A stretch of 64,000 nucleotides of DNA. It comes from Eopsaltria australis. Its lineage: Eukaryota > Chordata > Aves > Passeriformes > Petroicidae. This document shows positions 27,101-39,100 of the stretch, one piece after another. A model generated the notes under the pieces. The model was not told the origin of the DNA and did not search any database. It saw only the letters and a list, made by a program, of their open reading frames with translations. The stretch covers positions 558,001 to 622,000 of the forward strand of contig JAVTVJ010000347.1 in assembly GCA_034509425.1 (NCBI GenBank), in the 5' to 3' direction. Within the stretch, counting starts at the first letter, position 1. The number at the start of each line of letters is the position of its first letter. Made by a program: the position numbers and the translations under genes.

Positions 27101-30100
27101 CAATTCTGCAGTTGTAACTGACCCACAGGTCTGTTGGTGGTTCAAACTGAAGAAAGAGGAACCTGCTTGACACCCCTGCAAAAGTAAAATGGTTTTATAG
27201 ATCAAGTCTTATTGGATTTTGCTGAGTTCAAATCAAAGCTGTTAGTAAAATAAACAGAGAAAGTCAATACTCTTGGAGGATATATTGAGTAGGATGTTAA
27301 GTTCCTGCTTTCTCACCATGAACATGACACCTTGCCCAGCAACTTTTCTTTTACTTTAATCTGACTAACAGTGATTATCAAAAGAACTGCAAAGGACTTC
27401 TAAGAGAAAATCTAAAAAATATAATTTTAAGACAGCAATTGGTATGGAGAGGAGTTTATTATTTTGCAGGTTTTAATCCTGGCTCTTGCCTTTTTAGTGC
27501 TTTTGTCTTAAGAATCAAGCTCAGCTAAAGCAAGTGAGAGATTTCTTCAGAATACAACTACTTCATTAATGAAGTTTTAATAAAGATTGTTTCTGCTATT
27601 TGATAGAAAGTGTTTCTATTTCTTTTCATTAAAATGTTAAAAGAATTGAAAGCTTTTGAGTTGGTCAAACTTTTGCTGTAACCAAGTGTGGATTCACCTG
27701 TCCAAGTACTGTACATAGTTGGGGAGACGTGGACAATATTTCCCAAAAAAATCAATTCATTTCACTGTGGGAATTGCTCCTCTATAGCAGGTCTCTGGGC
27801 TTGTCGAGACTGTTTTGTAGAATCCATTAGGGTTAAGGTCGCTTTGTGCTAATTTTAAAATACTCTTATAATTTTAAGATGCTTATATTTTTTGTGTGTT
27901 CACATTTTGCTTCTCCATAGGGTGAACCTGGGCAGCCTGGGAATCATGGTTATCCTGGTCTGCCTGGTCCAGATGGTAAGCCTGTGAGTACTAAAAACTT
28001 AGTCATATATTGTAAATGTAAAACTAACAGGAGAAAAATCATGGAACACTGATACCAGATTTTTGAAATTTAGATGATTTGGTCTCTATTCTTTGAAACT
28101 CTGAATTTAATTTAAGCACTATCTGCATGTAACAGTTGTATGAATATATCAATCATATAATGTTTGTTTCAAGGTAAATAGATATGAGTTATTTATTGTT
28201 GTTAGGTATTGTTGCAAAGCAGAGAACAGGCTATGAGTGCTTCTGTTGGTCTTTGCATTACTTTGCAGCAGTTATATTACCACCTTCAGTCTTTACTCCT
28301 TAAGAATTTGTTCACTGAAAAGCACTTCAGGTCACCTAAAATCCTATCTATCTATTTTAGGGTTTGCTGCTTCATTCATATAATTTCTCTGTAGGCTACC
28401 TGAAGTAGCCCATCAAAATATGTAGATATACACATAAAATTTTAAAAATGTAGATATTTTTTAGTTCCAAACTGGTTCATTTAACTGTGGTGATTCCATT
28501 TGTAAGCAGAGTTAGTTTAACAGGAAGAAAAAAGATGCTGAAAACAGAAATGTAATCAGTTCTAAAAATTTAAAATATCCCTGTTTTAAAATATAGGACT
28601 TGTTACACTGAAACCTGAGCATGGTAACCTTGATGACCCAGATGAGCAGTGTGTACAGGAACTTTTTCACCAGTCCCACAAGCAAATATCCTACTTTTCT
28701 CTGTGATACAAAACATTTTTATACTTTTGGTCTTGAACAGCTTTTGATAGCTATTATCTTCAGAGTTTTTTTGAACCAGAATCAGAGAAGACAATCTGAA
28801 TTGAAATTATCAGTGCTTCAGTTCTGATCTCCTATAAAAGACAGGTATACGAACTGTCTGAACATGGAGTTGCATGGGGGATGGTGTCCATCACAGTCTG
28901 ACCATGCTGATTTCTGGAAATAGATTTACAGTAATGATATGTGTAGCAGAACTGCCTTTAATCCAGCTAAGTCTGATATTCTGAAAAGTAAAGAGATACC
29001 GTGTAAGCTTCAATGAAGGCAGAATGGACTGGATATTGATAGGGAAATGTCAGTTTCTCTTCTGTCTCTTAACAAATAGATTAAGACTTCATTTCTGAAG
29101 CATCCGGTTAGCTACAGCAGTATTGTTTTAGAAATAATTTGTTATGACTCTCATCCTTCTGTGAACAGATTTCAAGTTCAAGGCTATTTATCTTCCCATA
29201 AGCATTGGAATTTGTAACAGCAAGGATAATGAAGGAGAAATCAATTGATATTGTAGATATACTGTAACTTTGTAATCTGGCACTTATAGCTTATTTTTTG
29301 CTGCAAGTGAGTCATAATGTGCATAGATGGGCATTCTCCAAACATAAAAAAGATTACCAGAAGTATCTCAGAATGAGTATCAAAAAGCCCCACTAAAGGG
29401 GAAATTGTATCACTTTGCTGAAGAATTTATGTTATTTGAAGTGCTTGCAGTTAAATTCTATAGTTTTATTAACTGACTAATGTTTCTGAAGTATCAGTTG
29501 TAGTTTTTGCACTTGTTCTTTGTAAGGACATAATTGCAAGCCAATTAGATCATGTGCAGCTTTTGCCAGTAAATTATTTTTCCTTACAGTAAATTCTTGG
29601 GTGCATTCCAGGCAACTTTTTAGCCGTGAATGGTGAGAGACCCTTTAGATCCACTGCGCAGGAAAACAGATTCCTCCCTCTGTCTTTTGCTTTCTATTTT
29701 ACTTTTGTACTTGCTAATACAACTAGCACATTTTCTGTGCTGTCAGTGGTTTTTTTTTTGTTTTTGTTTTGTTTTGTTTTGGTTTTTTGTTTTGTTTTTT
29801 TTTCTTTTTGTTTAGAGAAGCTTTGCTCATATGAATCTTTTCAGTTTTATGTCCTGGGGAACTCTGAGAAACAAACTTTTAATTCAGACATAGGCTTTCA
29901 GGTAGTTTTGCAGTCATTCTTGTTTAATCAAATGGCTTTTGCATGAGAAACTTTTCCTGCAAAGTCAGTCTTTTCTGTTCCCAAACACATTTTTATGTTC
30001 TTCTCTAAAGTCATTCCAGTTTGCCTATCTGTTATTAATTTTCTTGGAACAGTGTAACTGGTCAACAAAATGTTTCTTCCTCTGAGAAAGGTTTTAGGCA

Positions 30101-33100
30101 TGCATTTATATTACTATATGAAACTGATCTTGAGAGTATAACATCTAATAAAATTTAGTTTGTTGTTTGTGAGCTGGATAGATTGTTCTAATGCTTAAAG
30201 TTAGTTTTAGTCCAGAAAAGTTGAAAACAATTCCTGTTGATATTGCAAAACTTTCCAGAACATAATTGTTTACCTGGTGTTATCCAGTAAAATTGTTTAC
30301 TCTAATATTTGGGGAAGTGAACATAAATATGTCTTGTTTTCAATAACTTCTTAAATGTTATTTTTATTAGCTTTGTTTAGAGTATCTCTGTTTTTTCCCT
30401 TTAATTGCCACCTCTGTTTATCTTCTGATACATACAGAAAAGATCAATTGATGGAACTGTAAGAAAAGCCTGAAAGTGAGAAGCATAAGTAATGAAAATA
30501 CATTTTTTTCAATCAAAAATGTAATTCAAAACCTGAAATTATTAAATTGCCTACTCAAGATGAAAGCACTGATAAATAAGTGCAAGAATACAAACAATAT
30601 TTGAATCTCAAATGGAACTAATTTTAATGAACATTATTAATCAGAAAGAAGCAGTTGGAATGATTTCTGGCCCTGGAAGCACTCAGCAGCCTAACTGTGT
30701 GGTCATGAAGCCATTTTTTATTCCAAAGGATGTACTGGGGAAAAACTCAATTTAAGGGGAAAAATTATCAGAATCTATGCAGTGATCCCTTGTGGTTAAT
30801 AGAGGTGATAGGATATCAGTCTGCTGACAGAAATTTTAAAAACCCACTTCTTTGTCAATTTTGAACTATGAACCATGCAGCTGGCAAATCTGGACAATTT
30901 TCCAGTGTTCCGTCTAGTTTCACTCATGAAAGTTTGTAACAATTTTCCTTGTCTTTACAGTATGTACAAAAAAATAAAATAAGAAACGAGAAAAAAATAT
31001 GCAGTTTACAAAAAAAAATCTGGTGAGACTGACTTTACTGGTACATGCAGATATGGAGTTTGTAAGGTATCAAAAGTCTCACATAATAAGTAATTTCTGA
31101 TAATTCCAAATTTTTTTAAAGATTATAGAATATTATTACAGCTGTATTACATAGAGTTTAATATTTGGTGACCAACTGAAGGCCTAATTTTTTATGATGT
31201 ACTTACTATAATAGCAATGATGAGCTATTTCAACAATACTTTTGGAATAAAAATAGGTAATAGTTTCACATATACATAGAATTCCCTGTGCTATTGGATG
31301 GTTTACCTGGGACTTAAGTTGTTATAAACTCTGCAGCTACTTTTCTCAGAAAACTTTCATAGACAGAGTTGAAAATACAGCTGTGAAATGCTGCTCTCAA
31401 TTCCAGGAAAATACATATTCCTCGGTAACACTGTGGCCTTGTTACTGTTAGAGGAAATATTTTTTCTCTGTTCTGATAGAGTCATGTAATGCCTTCCCTG
31501 AGACCTACAAGTCTGAAATCAGAGTGATGCCTCATGCTGACTTGTGCTGCAGAGATAGCTGTAGAGTTCAGACAAAAGACCACATCACTACCTGCAGCAG
31601 CTGCCAGAGGCAGAGGATATGATAAGGATGAACATCTGAACAGTGAGCAGGAAGTTAGACTCCCTTGATACATCATCCTGTCTCCCAATAGCCTGAAGCT
31701 TGGGAAATTTTTAAGCTGGATTTACAACTTTTTATTTAATGATCATCATGGATCTTTTTTCCTCTGTGCTATTTGAGAACATTGTGTTTAGGTAAAATAT
31801 ACTGCTAGGGGCTCTGAGTTAAGAAGGCCTTGGCAGATGATGGAGTAGCTAATGGAGGAAGTGTAATGAAATGCAGAAATAATAAACATGGATACATGTT
31901 TGCATAGTTATAACAATTCCTGTTCTTTAAAGGTAGTGTATTTTATGAAAAGAGTTTAAAGACTTGTCTTGTAATGCTTTAGATAGTTGTGCTTTAAAGA
32001 TTTTCTGCAAGAAACTTCTACAAGAGGTCTGCAGACCTTTCAGGGTGTTTTCCTAATGCCAAGTTAAATTTTCCTTTTCCAGTTGAATTCCATTATGCTT
32101 AGTTACATCACCCTAAATAATTCTTTTTACTTAGTGTTTACAGTCCTTGAATATCTTTAGACAATTACTGTTGATCCCTGATTCCTTCCTAGCCAAACTG
32201 AGCTTGCTTACTTCTCCCTTTGTCTTTCTGTTCTGTTTTCATGTGCCTTTGATGTTGATGCTGTGCATTGACTCCAAAAGCTGTTCATTACAGGAGTGTG
32301 GAGTGCAGTTCTCATTGCCTTATCCATGCATCCTCTATTTTGATTTTTAGTTTATCTTTATCAGACAGGATATGCCTACGAATGCTGTCTGAACTTTTGT
32401 CCTTTAGGTGTGCAAATGCACTGAAGATACATTTCTGAGGCTTCCTCTGCTATTGCACCCAGAGTTCTTTGGAATTATTACTCTCAAATGTCCTTCTTGC
32501 TCAATTTTTTCCCTTTCAGGCAAACTAAGTCTTTTTCCAATAAGGATGATGACAGTACTGCTAATGTTTTGTGGTCATTATGTAAGTTCTTTGACCTAAG
32601 AAGTGTGTTCAGTCTTTTTCCTTAGAATTATTTGCAAATTGTTGCCATTTTCTTTAAATTTCAGTGTCATTTTATCTGCGATTTTTTCAAATACCCAGTA
32701 ATCTGTGACAAAACTAATCTCGATGTCCTGCTGTTTATCACTTTCCTTTTAATGATTTTCAGGCTCTAGAAAATGATCAGTACTGTTCTCACAACAGTAA
32801 ACTGGGAGGGAAGTTTTGTGTAATCCTGATTTCAGTGAACTGGTGTAACATAATAAATGAGAATATAAAGTGCTGTGGAGTAGTGCTGACTGACAACATT
32901 GATAAAACATTATAGGTGGGATTCACTTTAAGACACATACATTCAGTATTTATATGGGTGCAGAGGCACAGGGTGTCTACTTCTTGTAATAGTCAACAGG
33001 TCTTTAACTAATACACCACAAAAAGTATGGGATTTTTATGCTGTAAGGTATCTTGCCTACACTGCAAGACAATTAATGCCTCCCAAGTATTTTGTGCCAC

Positions 33101-36100
33101 TGTCTTCTGACACTGGGTAGGTGTCTTAGGAGTCACAAATGGCAGGAGCTGCTGAAATGTAGGCAACTGGATTCTAAACTCAATATCAAATCCAAAGTTA
33201 CCTATAATACTTCTCATGCTATTTGTGTGTCTTTTGTAAAGTTCATGAGAGAAGACCAAACCCAGATAAAAAGTATTATTTTTGGTGGCAAATTTACTGT
33301 GTTCACCCTATTTGAAAGAGAACTTTCAGTCATGAAGTCATCAACTGAAAAGGGAATTTTCGCTTCTGTCCCTTTTACATAAAATGGCAGCTCTGGCACT
33401 GCTGTTCTTGCAGCATTTGTATGGATGTCATGTAGGTACTGCTACTGAAGGCTTTGTGATTAGGGAAAGAGGATTTGAACTGACTTTATTGCAAAAATGT
33501 GTAGGCACTAGCATGTATATTGATGATCCATACTGCAAAAGGAGTAGCGATACAAATATGTACTCAGTCTTTATGAAATGTGGGGTTTTTTATTTTGTAG
33601 GTGTTAACTGGCCCAAACAATTGCTGTTATTTTTACCAGATAGTGATTCTAATTTTTCTGACTTTCTGTGAATTTCTGTTTGAATCTTCTCTCTTCCAGC
33701 TTTCCATTACAAGAACACATTGACAATGTGTTTGATTTGGATTGAAATCACATTACAATATTTAGCCCTGAGCTAAATATGCTGTTTTGTAAGTTGAAAA
33801 CTCTTCTGCTGTCCTCCATTCATCTTGCGATTTTGAAATTCAGTTCAGCCAGGAAATTGTCCTTTTCTACTTCTTCCCCTGCTCAGTTAGAGGGAGAAGG
33901 GAGATTGCATTGCAGAGGTCTAAATTATGTAATAAAGTTTTATTTGTATAGAATTATATTCTACAGAAAGTCATAGTAATTTTTTTTGAGAAGAAAAAAA
34001 CTGTTAAACTTTTAAAGGCACTTTTTGATCTGGTGAATTGTTTCAGCTACCCAGGAAGCCTATAAGCACTCTGGGAATACTGTACCATTTACAGTTAAAG
34101 CTGATTTTGCTAGAACTGCCTTGAGCACTAAAAGTAAAATGTTTGCTAAAGGATCCATGTATGACAGAGACCTAGAATTCTGTTTACTTCTATATTAAAC
34201 ATTACCAGCTGGCTCATCGGGCAACTGCTCAAATGTCTTTTGGGAAGAGGGCACAGCAAGGAATCTCTTGTATCTTACCCAGGAAATAATTTTAGGTCTG
34301 TTTATTATTCCTAGGAAGCTCTGACTGATTTAAAGAAGAAATCAGACAAACACACTGCCTCCCTTGAATTAAAAGGGTTCTATTAGCTCCTTTTTACCAA
34401 TGTGGAAATCACCCCAGGAAATCTGGTGCTCAGGTTTTAAGATTGAAACCCATTTGGAAATAGGATTATTACTTCTCTCAGTTCAAACCAAGATCAAATT
34501 CTGGATATTTGAAATTAGATAGTCCATTTAATGTGATTTATCAAATTTAGTTTTGTCTGCCTGTTGAAATGTTGGAACCAAATAGCCTCAGAGTATTATA
34601 GAGCAATTTCTCTACTTGTTTTATATGTTTTCTCGAAAGAATCCTCTTGGTAGCTCATTTTGTCCACTGCAAGAATATATTTTTAAGTGAGCTGTGTAAA
34701 ATCCTTGTTCTTCACTTACTTGCCTCTCTTTAAAGATTCTTTAAAGCACTTGTTAATTTTGCATGAAAACTGGCTATCTTTGCTATCAAATCCACCAAAA
34801 CATAGACATGTATTTTGGATTCTGTGAAGGTTATGTTGTTCTGCCAATGTTGATTTCTAGTAAAGCATTCTTGAAATTCTCTTTTCAACTCATGAATTAT
34901 TTAGTATTTCTTTCTGTAGTCCCAGTCATTCAAATTATTTTTTTATTTGTATAGACTGTTATATACCTCCAAGTTCATAGCTAAGTGCTTAGTATCAAGA
35001 ATGGAATTTTTATTATTCAGATATATTATGAAACTAGCTGCATAATGTATTAGAACATACCTTGTTTGTTAAATTTTATTTCTGTAACTGGATATAAGCC
35101 TTTAAAAGTCCTGGCATGTTTCAGCTATTTTTCTTAAGAGAGAGAGAAAAAAATGTGTCTACATATGTGGATTAATTTCTTTTTTTTTTCCAGTGGAAAA
35201 TAAAACAATATGTTTGTTATGCTTTTGTGGAACAATTCTAAAATAACTGGTTTTAGCTGAAGTCTGGAGGCTGAGAACTTCAGCTGCAGATATGAAAGCT
35301 TTTAAAAGCTGAAATCTAAATCCCAAATGTATGATTGTAATATCCGTTGCTAAAATCTGTGACCAAAAATTATAGGGTTGTGGCAAAAGGTCTCTAGTAA
35401 TCAGAAGGATTTTTTTTTTAATAGGTGCTTGGAAATTTGTGTGTGTTGTTTTTGAGAAGTCACAAGTCTTTGTCCTTTTCCTTAGGGATACCAGGGATCA
35501 GCAGGAACTCCAGGTATCCCAGGAACTCCAGGGATTCAAGTAAGTTTCTATTTCATTCCTAGAATTTGAATATCTGGGACAAACCCTGCCAAGACTCTCT
35601 CAATATCTCTTGTTTGCCGTTGAGAGTTGAGTTGTGGAGAATGAAGAGAGCTCAAGGGGTGTAATGAAATCAGGAGCCATCCTTGGGTGAATTGCTTTGA
35701 AATTCACATGGCTTTGGGGTCTGTAGGTAGGCTGACAATTAGACTGCAAATCTAAGCAATGCTAGGTAAGACCTCTAGAAGATGGACTCAGCTGCAACTT
35801 AGACATTTTTGTTCTGATCCAGAAGCCAAATAGTAGTTCCTTCCGTTTTTCTGAGTCACTAGCAGTGATCTGAAATCTTGTCATGGTGATGGATTGCCCA
35901 CAATTCACACATCCAAAACAAGGTTTCACAGAAAGTCCAGATTGATGGAGAATAATCCATTTTCTTTGTTGTATTAATTTAGTAGTCGTTACTGAGACAG
36001 TTGTTGGAAACCTGTCCTTTATTTTATTTGTGGCATGATCCAGTCTGAATGATAGTCAAGGATTTACTCATTTGTTGAATTAAATATCTCAGAGCAAGCT

Positions 36101-39100
36101 GGGGGCAAGAGAATGCCTGCAGCATGGCATACGTGGAGGCTGTGATGGGCAATTGAAGGGGACACCTCTGGGCTAGTACAGGCTGTGTGATGTTCTTTTT
36201 TTTCCTGGGGTGGTCCTTGGTTAGCAAATTGTTTTGGTGTTCCTCAGTCATGGGTTATATAGTGTGCCATGTTCATCCATGCTTGGTTCTGCTTTTGTGT
36301 CCAGTCACCAAAATGTTGGAATGAGGCAACTGACACATTGGTCTCTGGCCCATGTTGTGTACATTTCTGTGTCTCATTCTGTATGAGATTCTATTTGTAT
36401 TTCATCAGGTGTTCATTTCTTTCTCAATCTAGGGACCTCGTGGCTTGCCAGGTATCAAGGGAGAACCAGGAAAAGATGGGGCAAAGGTAAAAGAACTCAG
36501 ACAAGAATAAAAGATAAAAAGATTTTACTCTTACCTTTTATACTTTTTGGTTGTACAGGTAATAGTATCAGTATTTTCACATGAGTATTCTGTGAGAATT
36601 GTTTGCTAAAAGGGTAATAAGGAAGGACTAAGACTCCTAAATTTAAATTCTGTATCTGGTCCTCATAATTTGATAAAGTTTGTGTAGGCTTTAGCACTGC
36701 CAGTAACAACTTTATTGCACTGAATAACATATCCTTAGAAAGTGTATCTAAGTATGGGTACCTGGAAGCACAATACAAACATCTGTCAGAATGGTTTCTT
36801 TTTAACACTTTTCACCCTCTTTCTCTTTAAATGAGTATCCAGATGACTTATGTAGGAATTCCTGGATGGCACTTTTCATCAGAAAACGCTGACTAGTTGA
36901 ACCCAAAACTTTTTGTGGGAAAACTCTAACTGAGGTGTAGCCAATAGCTTGGAGATATAGATAGATGTTGAAACATATATATAACTGCTTTCTGGTAATC
37001 AGGATAAACTTGAATCTGGATCTTCTCAGTGAATAAACTGCCCATTGTCTATTGGCAAGTCTCGCTGATATGTAAATACCTGTGTCCACCCATCTCTCAC
37101 ATTTTGGCCCTGTGTTTAGAAAAGTTCTAAGCTGATTGTGATGACAATTATTTTGGTTTTGGTTCATTAAAATTTCAAAACTCTTTCTGTAAAGCAAGCA
37201 CTTGTTTTCCTGACAGATCTTTAAATTTCTTTCTAAAGTTCCCAATAAGCGGGTCCTTAAATTCATCACTGTTCAGCAGAATTCTCAAATTCATGGATAG
37301 ATCTGAAAAATTGCTTAAGTGTTCTGTGCTTTATTCACCTCAATCTAATTGATTTTAGTCTAATCAATCAGTCAGTATTTGGCCATGTGTAGAAATTAAG
37401 ATGCTGCTGATGAAAAACTAATTGCCTGGCAGTGCAAGGTTGCGACAGATAGAATATTTCCTATTGCTCAGTCTAGCCTTGTTTAAAATGTGCCAAGAAA
37501 CAGGGCTTCCGCCACTGTTTTAGAGAACATTTCTATTGTAAAATAGGTCTTGCCATTAAAATTTTTTTCCTAGAAATTCTGCCCAAATTTTCATGTCTTT
37601 ATTTCATCCCATTACTTGCAAAGTTTCTCTAGTAGCTAATTTAAAACTGTTTTCATTTCCAAATATTTTTGTTTGTCCAATAATTGAACCACCACTTCTG
37701 AGTAGAAGTCAAGACTCGTCTCTTTTTCATTAAAAAGCAATGGATGTATGAAGTGTTAATTTTATAACCTTTGCTAATTTTTGAACTCCATTCCATTGTC
37801 TGCTTTTAATATTTATTTGTTGAGAGATAATGTGATAGTATTAACCACAAGCTGTCATTCCTGTGGTCATGTTCCTGCCTACTGCAAATATATGGCAGGC
37901 CTCTCCAAATCTGCTTAGGCATGAGTGGCTTTGATAAACAGTACTGAGACATGCTGTCCTAGTTTAACCCTTGTCTTAGAATTTGAAATATTATATGAAA
38001 TAACTTTCTAAGCATAGTTTACTATTCCTTCTATATGACTGAAATATATTAAGCAAATTGCAATATATTGTTCAATATAAAAGTAGATATTAACAGGAAG
38101 AAGCCATTGTGATTGTCTAAAAATGATTTTGTGATTAGCTGTTTTCTCATGTGAAGTAGTCTACTGAACCAAGCAACTAGGATTGGTTTTATTGTTTCAA
38201 GTCAAGTAGTGATAAGATGTAATTTAGAATTTTGTTATTGCTCAAGGTAGCTTGCAGACAAGGTGTCAGTTAAATATCTTCAGTAACAACAGCAGAAGTT
38301 TGGAATTCCTGATACCTGACACCTCTGAGAACAATACAAAGAGCTGTTATTTTGCCTTGCCTTTTCAATTGCCAGCTGCTTTTACCTAAGTGGATTCTTT
38401 CTTCCCCTGAAATGAAAACTCATTTGTCAAATTGCCAAAGTTGTTTTATAAGTGTATTTTTGTTTTACTCATCCAGAGTAAGCTGATAGGAAATTTCATA
38501 AGGTCATAAATTGCTGTTTTTCAACCTCTGTAAGAGTTATTAAAAGATTACAGTAAATTTAGACTAAAATTTAGTGACTAAGGTTTTTCTTTTATGTAAT
38601 GAATTTTATTTAAAGATCAAAAAACTCTTATCAGTCATCATACCAATGTTATGAAGTTGATACAGTGATATATTACATCTTTCCACTATTTGTTGATCAC
38701 AAGAATATTAATGTTATGATATTACCACTATTTTGATACAAAGATTTAAAGTATGTTTGCTGTTTCAGGGTGACAGTGGACTACCTGGTTTTCCTGGATT
38801 ACATGGAATGCCAGCACCAAAGGTTGAAATTAAATATTTCTTGTTACAATGTTCCTGTGTTTCAGTTTGCCCTGTAGTTTAACTTAAAGGGAAATCAATT
38901 CTATATACAATACTATTTCAGAACATTTGATCAATTACTCAAAATTAATAGATATGAAAGTGATATTTAGGGAAGCGACATGCCATGGGACTTCATTACA
39001 TAGATATCAAGCAAGAGAAACCACCTATTATTTCATTTCTGTTTTGCTCTATGGGATTTTATATTAACTTCATTTTACTAATACTTAGTGGATTCTTCAT

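Noticed and set aside
36802..37269. 155-codon minus-strand open frame
   Set aside because: No motif or family recognised, composition like the surrounding intron, no promoter or poly-A signs.
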